From positions 124,001 through 188,000 of the forward strand of contig NZ_JBLWFI010000001.1 in NCBI RefSeq assembly GCF_048898065.1: 64,000 nt of DNA. Reading direction: 5' to 3'. Positions 24,348 to 32,342 of this stretch are shown here, one piece after another. Made by a program: the position numbers and the translations under genes. Origin of the DNA: Tepidibacillus_B infernus (GTDB lineage Bacteria; Bacillota; Bacilli; Tepidibacillales; Tepidibacillaceae). The notes under the pieces are model-generated. The model saw only the letters and a program-made list of their open reading frames with translations. It was not told the origin of the DNA and did not search any database. Positions within the stretch are counted from its first letter, which is position 1; each line of letters begins with the position of its first letter.

Positions 24348-25058
24348 ATGAAACTATTAAAGAAGTTATTAAATGAATCCAATTACACTGTGATCTTTAC
24401 AGGAGCTGGGATGTCTACCGAAAGTAACTTACCCGATTTTCGTTCCGCTGCTTCTGGCCTTTGGAACAAGTTCGATCCGTTAAAGTTAGCTACTGTTAAT
24501 GCGATGAGAAATAACCAGGAAGAATTCAAAGAGTTTTATACCATGAGAATAGAAGCCGTTCAAAACACGGAACCACATATCGGTCATTATATTTTTGCGG
24601 AATGGGAAGAAAAAGGGCTTATTCAATCGATCATTACCCAGAATGTAGATGGCTTTCATCAACGTGCTGGAAGTAAAAAAGTTGCCGAATTACACGGAAC
24701 ACTACGCCATTGTAATTGTCATGATTGTGGCCAAATCTATCCAAATGAGAGATTCTTAAATAATGAGACAACATGTAAATGCGGAGGGTTTATTCGCCCT
24801 TCTGTTGTGTTATTTGGAGAAAACCTTCCAGATGAAGCATTGGATATGGCTGAAGCAGAAGCGAAAAAAGCGGATCTATTTATTGTATTTGGTTCGTCAC
24901 TTCAAGTATCACCTGCAAACTATTTTCCTTCGATTGCAAAAAGGAACGGAGCAAAACTAGTAATTGTCAATATGGAACCGACACCGCTAGATGATATGGC
25001 TGATCTAGTGATCAATGGGAGAAAGATTGGGGTTGTGTTGATGGAGTTGGATAAATAA
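24348..25058 (+). CDS. cobB: Sir2-family NAD-dependent protein deacylase
   Basis: The 236-residue sirtuin has the NAD-binding GAGMSTESNLPDFRS (residues 19-33), TQNVDGFHQRAGS, catalytic His in ELHGTL, zinc ligands CHDC and CKC, and the ribose-binding FGSSL and VNMEP segments. It removes acyl groups from lysines using NAD. AGAGAGGGG precedes the ATG. It is intact although surrounded by broken genes. Only one zinc Cys pair separation is typical of bacterial sirtuins of class III/U; the class is not assigned. Confidence 0.92.
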   Translation: MKLLKKLLNESNYTVIFTGAGMSTESNLPDFRSAASGLWNKFDPLKLATVNAMRNNQEEFKEFYTMRIEAVQNTEPHIGHYIFAEWEEKGLIQSIITQNVDGFHQRAGSKKVAELHGTLRHCNCHDCGQIYPNERFLNNETTCKCGGFIRPSVVLFGENLPDEALDMAEAEAKKADLFIVFGSSLQVSPANYFPSIAKRNGAKLVIVNMEPTPLDDMADLVINGRKIGVVLMELDK

Positions 25059-25397
25059 GTATCAAATCAAACTCGAACAATTAGAAAAGATTACTGAGTT
25101 AACCCCTCTTTTATATTATCGAAAAGCAGTCTTGTTGTTATCATTAGAGAGAATGGATAAGGCTTTGGAATTGTTTCGAATGCTTGTAAATGCCCATGAT
25201 GTTGAAAGGTTTATTCGAGATCGCAGTAGAGCTTATTTATTAAAGGATTTTTCTAATTTTATTCGTCCTATTGAAGCCGAAAAATATATAAAAGAATGAA
25301 TATCATTAATTATCACTTTTCGCCTCAAACGACGATCTGCGCCTTTTACCTAAAAGAATGGAAACAAAATTTAGAAATGATGTATGAAGCAGAGTGA
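25042..25397 (+). pseudogene. Fragments of unrecognised genes after sir2
   Basis: An open frame without an ATG at its start (SWINKYQIKLEQLEKITEL... to AEKYIKE, stop 25299) overlaps the sir2 end. It resembles the helical tail of a repeat protein (MDKALELFRMLVN). An ATG overlapping that stop opens another 33 codons (MNIINYHFSPQTT...). Neither has a ribosome site or recognisable start. They look like 3' remains left by a deletion. Confidence 0.35.
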
Positions 25398-25424
25398 CTT
25401 TTTCGCTTTGCTTTTTTCGTGTCA
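25389..25424 (+). terminator. Terminator
   Basis: AAGCAGAGTG pairs with CGCTTTGCTT (two wobbles) and is followed by six T. Confidence 0.6.
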
Positions 25425-25484
25425 GAAGATGTCAGAAGGCTTATGCAGTAATAGAGCCATAACAAATAGATAGGAGTGTTATTA

Positions 25485-25859
25485 ATACCAAACAATGTTT
25501 TTGTTTATGGAACATTACTCGAGGGTGAGGCCAACCATGAATTAATTCTGCCTTACGTAAAATCAATCCAAAAAGCGTCGATGAGAGGATGAATGGTCAA
25601 TATCGGACATTATCCTGCTGTTGTGAATGGAAGTGGTATTGTCACTGTTGAACTCATTGAATTAATAAATCCAGAGGAAGCATTCGAGTCAATGGACCGT
25701 TTAGAAGGGTATAATGGTCAAAATTCAAACTCTAACTATTATGACCGTATTCAAACGACTGTTATCACAGATAAGGAAATACCCGCAGTATAGAAAATTG
25801 CTAATCGAGAAGATGGATAGTTTGAGAAAGTAGCGAATTTTCAACTTCGACCTAAATAG
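25485..25859 (+). pseudogene. Gamma-glutamylcyclotransferase-like pseudogene
   Basis: NNVFVYGTLLEGEAN, then MVNIGHYPAVV, GIVTVELIELIN and MDRLEGY follow the GGCT-like fold (YGTL motif, Gly-rich turn, catalytic Glu region). The expected start codon, placed correctly behind TAGGAGTG, reads ATA at 25485. In-frame stops occur at TGA 25590-25592, TAG 25791-25793 and TAG 25818-25820. It is a gene lost by point mutations rather than rearrangement. Confidence 0.75.
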
Positions 25860-25860
25860 A

Positions 25861-25892
25861 AACATCCATTCCCTGACAATGATGTGTCAGAA
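25861..25892 (+). repeat. 32-bp repeat, copy A (CCATTCCCTGACAAT core)
   Basis: It matches 26 of 32 bases with 40709-40740, including 15 in a row. It contains TGACA-N6-TGTCA, and TAAAAT begins 22 bp after the CTGACA. It lies before the broken gene at 25944. Confidence 0.55.
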
Positions 25893-25943
25893 CCGAATGG
25901 TAAAATATTAAAAAAGTAAAGAAAATAGGGGAGGATGTTTATT

Positions 25944-26251
25944 ATGGGTACAATGACTGCGATGATTAAAATTGGAGAAAATCATCCGAATGATCAAGGA
26001 TTAGTCAATTAACGCATACCCTATATTTATCGGAAAACGGAGTAGCCCGTTGGACGCTTCGAAAGGAAAATTTCCATAACCATCATAAAGGAGATATGAA
26101 AGCAATTTCCTGGATTCCTACACCTCGAAATATGTTACAAGATGCTCTGCTCATGATTGGCCTATATGTGTATCAAGATGAAGAATTAATCAAAAATACA
26201 GAACAAGTTTTATCAAATGGAATTAGAAGTAACGAAAACTATCTATGCTAG
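25944..26251 (+). pseudogene. Frameshifted conserved hypothetical gene
   Basis: GGGGAGG precedes the ATG at 25944 (MGTMTAMIKIGENHPNDQ). The frame stops after 22 codons, but one added base near 26011 joins it to LTHTLYLSENGVARWTL...PTPRNMLQDALLMIGLYV. This would give a 102-residue protein of a type I recall in Bacillus without known function. A further overlapping 33-codon frame (26217-26318) has no clear meaning. Confidence 0.55.
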
Positions 26252-26326
26252 ATTTTATGATCATTGGAGTGGCAGAATACGCGAACAAGGAGAATTGCCT
26301 TCTAGAATAAGATACTAGGAATAGTG

Positions 26327-26352
26327 ACAAGGCCCTCAATTAGGGCCTTGTT
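26327..26352 (+). terminator. Hairpin terminator
   Basis: ACAAGGCCCT pairs perfectly with AGGGCCTTGT around CAATT. The T run is short. It marks the left boundary of the type III operon. Confidence 0.7.
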
Positions 26353-26446
26353 GTAAAAATTAAATGCAAAAAACTAATCAATTTTATGATATGATTGAGC
26401 TGTAAATTATATGGAAACGGGTGGAACGAAGGAGAGCGGCTTAAGC

Positions 26447-29400
26447 ATGTCAAGAGGAATTATAGATAATAAACAAACCGGGCTTGTAGGAAATGTCCTA
26501 AAAGAGCATCTTTCAAAAGGAAGCAAAATTTCGATTGCAGCAGCCCATTTTACACTCTATGCCTTTGTAGAGTTAAAGAAAGAACTGAGGCAAATAGACG
26601 AATTTAAATTTGTCTTTACAGAACCTGCTTTTATAGAGGGGATAGATTTCAATCAAGATCAAATTAGGAGAAACGAAACCTTACTATTCGGTGTAGAAGA
26701 AGAACAAAAATTTAAAATAGATTTAACACAAGGATATATTGCAAGAGAATTAGCAAAATGGCTAAAGAATAAAGCACAAATAAAATCAGTGACTAGACAA
26801 CGCATTCAAGGTGGATTGTATCATATTCAAAACAAGGATGGGAAGCAGATTGGTTTAGTTGGTGGTGCTCCTTTCTCAAGCCCAGGATTAGGTTACAGCA
26901 ATTCATCAAACATGTACATAAATAATATCGTAGATGATGAAGAAACGAATAATCAGCTTCTGCGAAATTTTGATGCAATATGGAGAAATGACCAACTGTT
27001 AGAAGATGTGAAAGAGCAAATCTTACAGCGTATCGAGTTGTTATACCGTGAGAATTCCCCTGAATTTATTTATTTTGTTACCCTCTATAATCTGTTTAAA
27101 GATTTTCTAGAGGGGAATCGGAGTTTTGATATATTACAAACAAAAACAGGGTTTCAAAATACAAAAATATGGAATAAACTCTATGACTTTCAAAAAGACG
27201 GTGTAGTAGGAGCCATTAACAAAATAGAAACATATGGTGGATGCATCATTGCAGACAGTGTTGGTTTAGGAAAAACATTTGAAGCCTTAGCGATCATCAA
27301 ACACTATGAATTGCGAAATCATCGGGTATTGGTTTTGGCTCCCAAAAAATTAAGGGAGAACTGGTCGATCTATCGCCAGAACGATAAACGTAATATTCTA
27401 TCTGAAGATCGTTTTTCGTATGATTTATTAAATCATACTGATTTGTCACGTCAAGGCGGATTTAGTGGTGATATTAATCTAGAACACGTCAACTGGGGAA
27501 ATTATGACTTAGTTGTTATTGATGAATCCCATAACTTCAGAAACAATGAGGCTCGGAATGACCGAGTCACAAGATATTCAAGACTGATGAATGATATTAT
27601 CAAATCAGGCGTAAAAACTAAAGTGTTAATGTTGTCTGCAACACCGGTAAATAACAAACTAGATGATCTGAAAAATCAAATTGCTTTTATTACTGAAGGA
27701 GATGACTCAGCACTATTAGAATCGGCTAATATAAAAAATATCTTTCAAACCATTCGCGTTGCTCAATCTCAATTTAACAGATGGAGTGAATTACCCGAAG
27801 AAAGTCGAACGACTGAACGATTGTTAGATATGTTAAGTTGGGATTACTTCGCATTATTAGATTCATTAACGATTGCGCGATCACGTCGTCACATTGAGAA
27901 ATATTATAATATGAACGAGATAGGAAAATTCCCCAATCGATTAGATCCAATAAATATTAAAACGGAGATTGACAAAGAGAATCAATTTCCTGCTCTTGAG
28001 AAAATAAACAACGACATCTTGCGATTACGCTTAGCTGTATATTCCCCGATGCAATACATTTTGCCACATATGAGAGAATTGTATAGTGAAAAATATGATA
28101 CAAAGATAGCAAATGGAAAAGTGTTCAGACAAACAGACCGTGAAGATAACTTGATTTATTTAATGAAGTCTAATTTATTAAAACGACTAGAAAGTTCTGT
28201 ACACTCGTTTTCCTTAACGCTAGAAAGTATCATTTCTAACATCAATTCCTTTTTAGGCAAAATAGAAAATTATACACCTTCTATAGATACTGCCAATGAC
28301 ATTCTAAATCTAGATCTCGAAGATCCAGAACTAGAAGATGCACTTATTGGTTCAAAAGTAAAAATTTTACTCAAAGATGTTGATTTGATTCGCTGGCGAC
28401 AAGATCTATTATATGATCGTGAAATATTATCAAAACTATTAACTTATGCAAAGAGTATTACACCTGATCGTGATCAAAAACTATTAAAATTAAAAGAAAC
28501 GATAAAAGGAAAAATTGAAAATCCGCTAAACGGGGATAACAAAAAAATATTGATATTTACCGCCTTTGCAGATACGGCAAAATATCTATATGACAATTTA
28601 CATGCTTGGATTTTGCAATATTTTGATCTTCATACGGCGGTTGTCACAGGATCAGACAATCCAAAAACAACCTTAAAGCTGAAAAAGATCGATTTCAATA
28701 ATGTATTGATGAGTTTTTCACCAATCTCGAAAGAAAGAGAAAAAGTAATGCCAGGAATGGCTGATGAGATTGATGTTTTGATTGCAACAGATTGTATATC
28801 AGAAGGACAGAACTTACAAGATTGTGATTATCTGATCAACTATGATATTCACTGGAATCCCGTTAGGATTATCCAACGCTTTGGTCGTATTGATCGATTA
28901 GGAAGTCGAAATGAAAACATACAACTCGTCAATTTTTGGCCTTCAATGGAACTAGATGAGTACATCAATTTAGTAGGTCGAGTGAAGAATCGTATGACCA
29001 TTTTGGATATTTCTTCAACAGGTGAGGAAAATGTGATATCCGAGAATGCAAACGAAATGAGAGATTTAGAGTATCGTCGGAAACAATTAGAAAAATTACA
29101 AAATGAGGTTATCGATTTAGAAGATATCTCTGGGAATATCTCACTTACGGATTTTACAATGGACGACTTTAGAATGGACCTACTAAATTTTATGAAAAAA
29201 AATAAGAGTTTAGTAGAAAATGCCCCGTTAGGACTATTTAGTATTACCACTAACAGAAATGAAAAGTTAAATGAGGAGATTGAAAGGGGAGTTATTTTTT
29301 GTTTAAAACAAATCAATAATTTCGCAACATCAAATGAAAAAAATGCTCTCCACCCTTATTATTTAATCTATATGAAAGAGAATGGTGAAGTCCTTTACAA

Positions 29401-29686
29401 TCATGTTCATGTGAAAAAGATATTAGACATTTATCGTTCGTTAAGTTATGGTAAGCAGGAAGTAGAAGAGCAATTGTATAACTTATTCTATGAGGAAACA
29501 AATGACGGAAAATACATGAACACGTATAAAGACCTACTAGAGAAAGCGATAGAAGAGATTGTCGGCAAGATCGATCAACAAGTAACCCTTTATATATTTA
29601 ACCTCGGCAATTTAGACAGTATAGTGAACAGTGCGAATACGCACTTACAAGATTTCGAGATCATTTCTTATCTCATTGTAAAATAA
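26447..29686 (+). CDS. PLD-like/SF2 helicase of the type III restriction operon
   Basis: The product is 1079 residues from the ATG at 26447 (GGAG upstream); the earlier ATG at 26411 has no ribosome site. Residues 1-200 resemble a phospholipase D-like domain (KISIAAAHFTLYAF, YHIQNKDGK, GGAPFSSPGLGYS) with a degenerate HKD motif. An SNF2-like SF2 ATPase follows: ADSVGLGKTFEAL, VVIDESHNFRN, LSATPVNN and ATDCISEGQNLQ...QRFGRIDRLGS. Helicases of this type precede DUF4391, Mod and Res genes in extended type III systems. The next gene starts 12 bp after the stop. Exact contribution to restriction is unknown. Confidence 0.82.
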   Translation: MSRGIIDNKQTGLVGNVLKEHLSKGSKISIAAAHFTLYAFVELKKELRQIDEFKFVFTEPAFIEGIDFNQDQIRRNETLLFGVEEEQKFKIDLTQGYIARELAKWLKNKAQIKSVTRQRIQGGLYHIQNKDGKQIGLVGGAPFSSPGLGYSNSSNMYINNIVDDEETNNQLLRNFDAIWRNDQLLEDVKEQILQRIELLYRENSPEFIYFVTLYNLFKDFLEGNRSFDILQTKTGFQNTKIWNKLYDFQKDGVVGAINKIETYGGCIIADSVGLGKTFEALAIIKHYELRNHRVLVLAPKKLRENWSIYRQNDKRNILSEDRFSYDLLNHTDLSRQGGFSGDINLEHVNWGNYDLVVIDESHNFRNNEARNDRVTRYSRLMNDIIKSGVKTKVLMLSATPVNNKLDDLKNQIAFITEGDDSALLESANIKNIFQTIRVAQSQFNRWSELPEESRTTERLLDMLSWDYFALLDSLTIARSRRHIEKYYNMNEIGKFPNRLDPINIKTEIDKENQFPALEKINNDILRLRLAVYSPMQYILPHMRELYSEKYDTKIANGKVFRQTDREDNLIYLMKSNLLKRLESSVHSFSLTLESIISNINSFLGKIENYTPSIDTANDILNLDLEDPELEDALIGSKVKILLKDVDLIRWRQDLLYDREILSKLLTYAKSITPDRDQKLLKLKETIKGKIENPLNGDNKKILIFTAFADTAKYLYDNLHAWILQYFDLHTAVVTGSDNPKTTLKLKKIDFNNVLMSFSPISKEREKVMPGMADEIDVLIATDCISEGQNLQDCDYLINYDIHWNPVRIIQRFGRIDRLGSRNENIQLVNFWPSMELDEYINLVGRVKNRMTILDISSTGEENVISENANEMRDLEYRRKQLEKLQNEVIDLEDISGNISLTDFTMDDFRMDLLNFMKKNKSLVENAPLGLFSITTNRNEKLNEEIERGVIFCLKQINNFATSNEKNALHPYYLIYMKENGEVLYNHVHVKKILDIYRSLSYGKQEVEEQLYNLFYEETNDGKYMNTYKDLLEKAIEEIVGKIDQQVTLYIFNLGNLDSIVNSANTHLQDFEIISYLIVK

Positions 29687-29698
29687 AGGGTGGTATCT

Positions 29699-30478
29699 AT
29701 GTCTGCTTCAACTTTTTATCGGCAGATTGGATTAGAAAGCAAACTACCTTCTTTAAATAAAAAACTGGACAAAAAAAACTTTTATGATTATGTAGATTTA
29801 AATCGAAAAGAAAAAGATGTCATTACAAAAGCTATCGAACGAATGGAGTTAACTTTCTTACTAACTCCTTCAACCATTAACATTCAACCGTTTATAAATG
29901 AAGAATTTCATTATGAAGGGATTATGTTCATCACCATTCAATTAAGAGAAACAGCGACAGATAAGCAAATATCAGTTATTGATGAGGTTATACATGGAGC
30001 ATTGCCAAATCCAACCATTAATGTGTTCCAAAAAACAAACAGCGACATTTTGATCAGTACAGTGATAAAGCGATTAAATAAGATAAATCGATCGAACATT
30101 GTTTTGACCGAAATACATCGCACACCATGGATAAATGTAGACAATCCAACTCAAACAGCTAGAGAATTTATCCATTCGTTAGATTTAATAAAGCTTAATT
30201 TCTTGAATTTCTATGAATTTTACAAGGATATAGATAGAGTCGTAGAGGCTTTCCAAAATACCACGATAACTGGAAAGTTCCACATCGTAGAGGATGAACA
30301 ACAAAGACAGCAGAATTTAGTCTTAATTCAAAAACTGAAAGAAGTTGAAATGGAAATATCCAAATTGAAAGTGGCAATGAAGAAAGAAACACAATTTAAT
30401 AAAAAAGTGGAGATGAATATAGAAATTCATAAGTTACAAGAAAAAATCGCCGAATTAAAACAACAATTAACATTGTAA
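29699..30478 (+). CDS. DUF4391 domain protein
   Basis: The product is 259 residues from the ATG at 29699, preceded by AAAGGGTGG; the in-frame GTG at 29690 overlaps that site. The N-terminal two-thirds is the DUF4391 region (FYRQIGLESKLP, then beta-rich ITIQLRE, IVLTEIHRTPWI, LDLIKLNFLNFYEF), and residues 200-259 form a coiled coil. DUF4391 genes are found next to type III restriction genes and the PLD/helicase. It sits 13 bp before mod, so it is part of the same operon. Its biochemical role is not established. Confidence 0.82.
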   Translation: MSASTFYRQIGLESKLPSLNKKLDKKNFYDYVDLNRKEKDVITKAIERMELTFLLTPSTINIQPFINEEFHYEGIMFITIQLRETATDKQISVIDEVIHGALPNPTINVFQKTNSDILISTVIKRLNKINRSNIVLTEIHRTPWINVDNPTQTAREFIHSLDLIKLNFLNFYEFYKDIDRVVEAFQNTTITGKFHIVEDEQQRQQNLVLIQKLKEVEMEISKLKVAMKKETQFNKKVEMNIEIHKLQEKIAELKQQLTL

Positions 30479-30491
30479 AGGAGAATTCATA

Positions 30492-32339
30492 ATGCAAAGA
30501 TTAGATGGTAAATCTCTCGACTTAACACAAGAGAACATTAATGCACTAAAACAGCTTTTTCCAGAGATCGTAACTGAAGGAAAAATAGACTTTGATAAAA
30601 TAAAACTTATACTAGGTGAAGAAATTGAAACACGTAAGGGAAAATATGAATTCACATGGCATGGAAAAACACAAGCGATAAAATTAGCTCAAACCCCTTC
30701 AACAGGTACATTACGTCCAGATAAGGAATCAAGTAAAAATTGGGATACAACAGAAAACCTTTATATTGAAGGGGATAACTTGGAGGTGTTAAAACTTCTC
30801 CAAAAATCTTATTTTGGAAAAATTAAGATGATCTACATCGACCCGCCTTATAATACGGGAAAGGATTTCGTTTATAAAGATGATTTTAGGGATAATATAA
30901 AAAACTATAAGGAATTAACGCATCAAACAACAAAAGCAAATACAGAGAGCAATGGAAGGTATCATACAGATTGGCTGAATATGATGTATCCAAGATTAAA
31001 ACTTGCAAGGAATCTTTTAACTGAGGATGGGGTTATTTTTATAAGTATAGATGATAATGAAGTGGCTAATTTAAAAAAGATACTTGATGAGGTTTTTGGA
31101 GAGGAGAATTTTGTAGGAACAATTAATTGGAAGGGTAAAGGTGGGGGTGCAGATAATAAATATTTGATGGTTGCACATGAATATATAATTTTATATTCCA
31201 AAAATAAATCGAATTTTATAATAGGTGAAGAAATAAAAGAAGAGGAAAATTATAATAAATATGATGAATTTAAAGGAAAAAGATACAAGACACAATTAGC
31301 AAGAAAATGGGGAGCAAATAGTAGAAGAGAAGATAGACCAAATTTATTTTATGGTGTAAAAGCACCTGATGATTCTATAGTATATCCAACTTTACCAGAT
31401 GGTAAGGATGGATGTTGGAGATGGTCAAAAGATAGAATGAAGAAAAAAATAGAAGAAGGGAATATTGAATTTATTAAAGATGATAATGGGCAATGGATAT
31501 TATATGAAAAAATATATGAACCTGATGAAGGAGAATTTAATACAAAAAAATATTCAACGTGGTTTGATAATTTGGGAAATACAGCAATGGGAACAAAAGA
31601 AATTAAAGAAATATTTGATGGAAAAGTTTTTGACTTTCCTAAACCAAGTTTATTAATAAAGACATTAATAAAAATTTCTGGTTCAAAGGATACTGAAATA
31701 ATCCTCGACTTCTTCTCAGGTTCGGCAACAACTGCCCATGCAGTTATGCAGCTAAATGCTGAGGATGGAGGAAACAGAAAATTTATAATGGTTCAGCTTC
31801 CTGAGCAAACGCCAGAGGATTCAGAGGCTTATAAGGCAGTATATAAAAATATTTGCGAGATTGGAATAGAAAGAATAAGAAGAGCAGGGGAAAAGATTAA
31901 GCAGGGGACAGGAAAAGAGGATTTAGACATTGGTTTTAAAGTATTCAAATTAGATTCATCAAATCTAAAAGCATGGGATCCTGACTTCGAGAATCTAGAA
32001 CAGAACCTATTTGATCTACAGGAAAACATCAAAAAAGATCGCACTAAAGAGGATCTACTATACGAAATCCTATTAAAAATAGGGATTCCATTAACAACAC
32101 AGATTGAGGAAATAGATTTTAATGGTAGAACTATATATAATGTTGCCTATGGTTCCGTTCTCTTATGTTTAGAAGATAACATTGACCAAGAGATTGTAAA
32201 CGAAATGATTAAGCTAAAACCAGAAGGGTTCGATACCAAGTTTATTTTTAAAGAGTCAGGTTTCATCAGTGATTCAGTAAAAACAAATGCAATTCAAACG
32301 TTAAAGAAAAACGGAATCACGGATGTAAGGAGCGTGTAA
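30492..32339 (+). CDS. mod: Type III restriction system DNA adenine methyltransferase (Mod)
   Basis: Mod recognises the site and transfers a methyl group to N6 of adenine; with Res it forms the restriction enzyme. The 615-residue protein has the beta-class order: DPPYNTGKDF near residue 116, then a target-recognition domain, then the SAM motif DFFSGSATTAHA near residue 407. AAAGGAG precedes the ATG. The region about 30.9-31.9 kb uses AGA and ATA codons far more than the flanking parts of the gene, suggesting that the recognition segment was exchanged by recombination. No phase-variable repeat tract is seen. Confidence 0.92.
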   Translation: MQRLDGKSLDLTQENINALKQLFPEIVTEGKIDFDKIKLILGEEIETRKGKYEFTWHGKTQAIKLAQTPSTGTLRPDKESSKNWDTTENLYIEGDNLEVLKLLQKSYFGKIKMIYIDPPYNTGKDFVYKDDFRDNIKNYKELTHQTTKANTESNGRYHTDWLNMMYPRLKLARNLLTEDGVIFISIDDNEVANLKKILDEVFGEENFVGTINWKGKGGGADNKYLMVAHEYIILYSKNKSNFIIGEEIKEEENYNKYDEFKGKRYKTQLARKWGANSRREDRPNLFYGVKAPDDSIVYPTLPDGKDGCWRWSKDRMKKKIEEGNIEFIKDDNGQWILYEKIYEPDEGEFNTKKYSTWFDNLGNTAMGTKEIKEIFDGKVFDFPKPSLLIKTLIKISGSKDTEIILDFFSGSATTAHAVMQLNAEDGGNRKFIMVQLPEQTPEDSEAYKAVYKNICEIGIERIRRAGEKIKQGTGKEDLDIGFKVFKLDSSNLKAWDPDFENLEQNLFDLQENIKKDRTKEDLLYEILLKIGIPLTTQIEEIDFNGRTIYNVAYGSVLLCLEDNIDQEIVNEMIKLKPEGFDTKFIFKESGFISDSVKTNAIQTLKKNGITDVRSV

Positions 32340-32342
32340 AGG

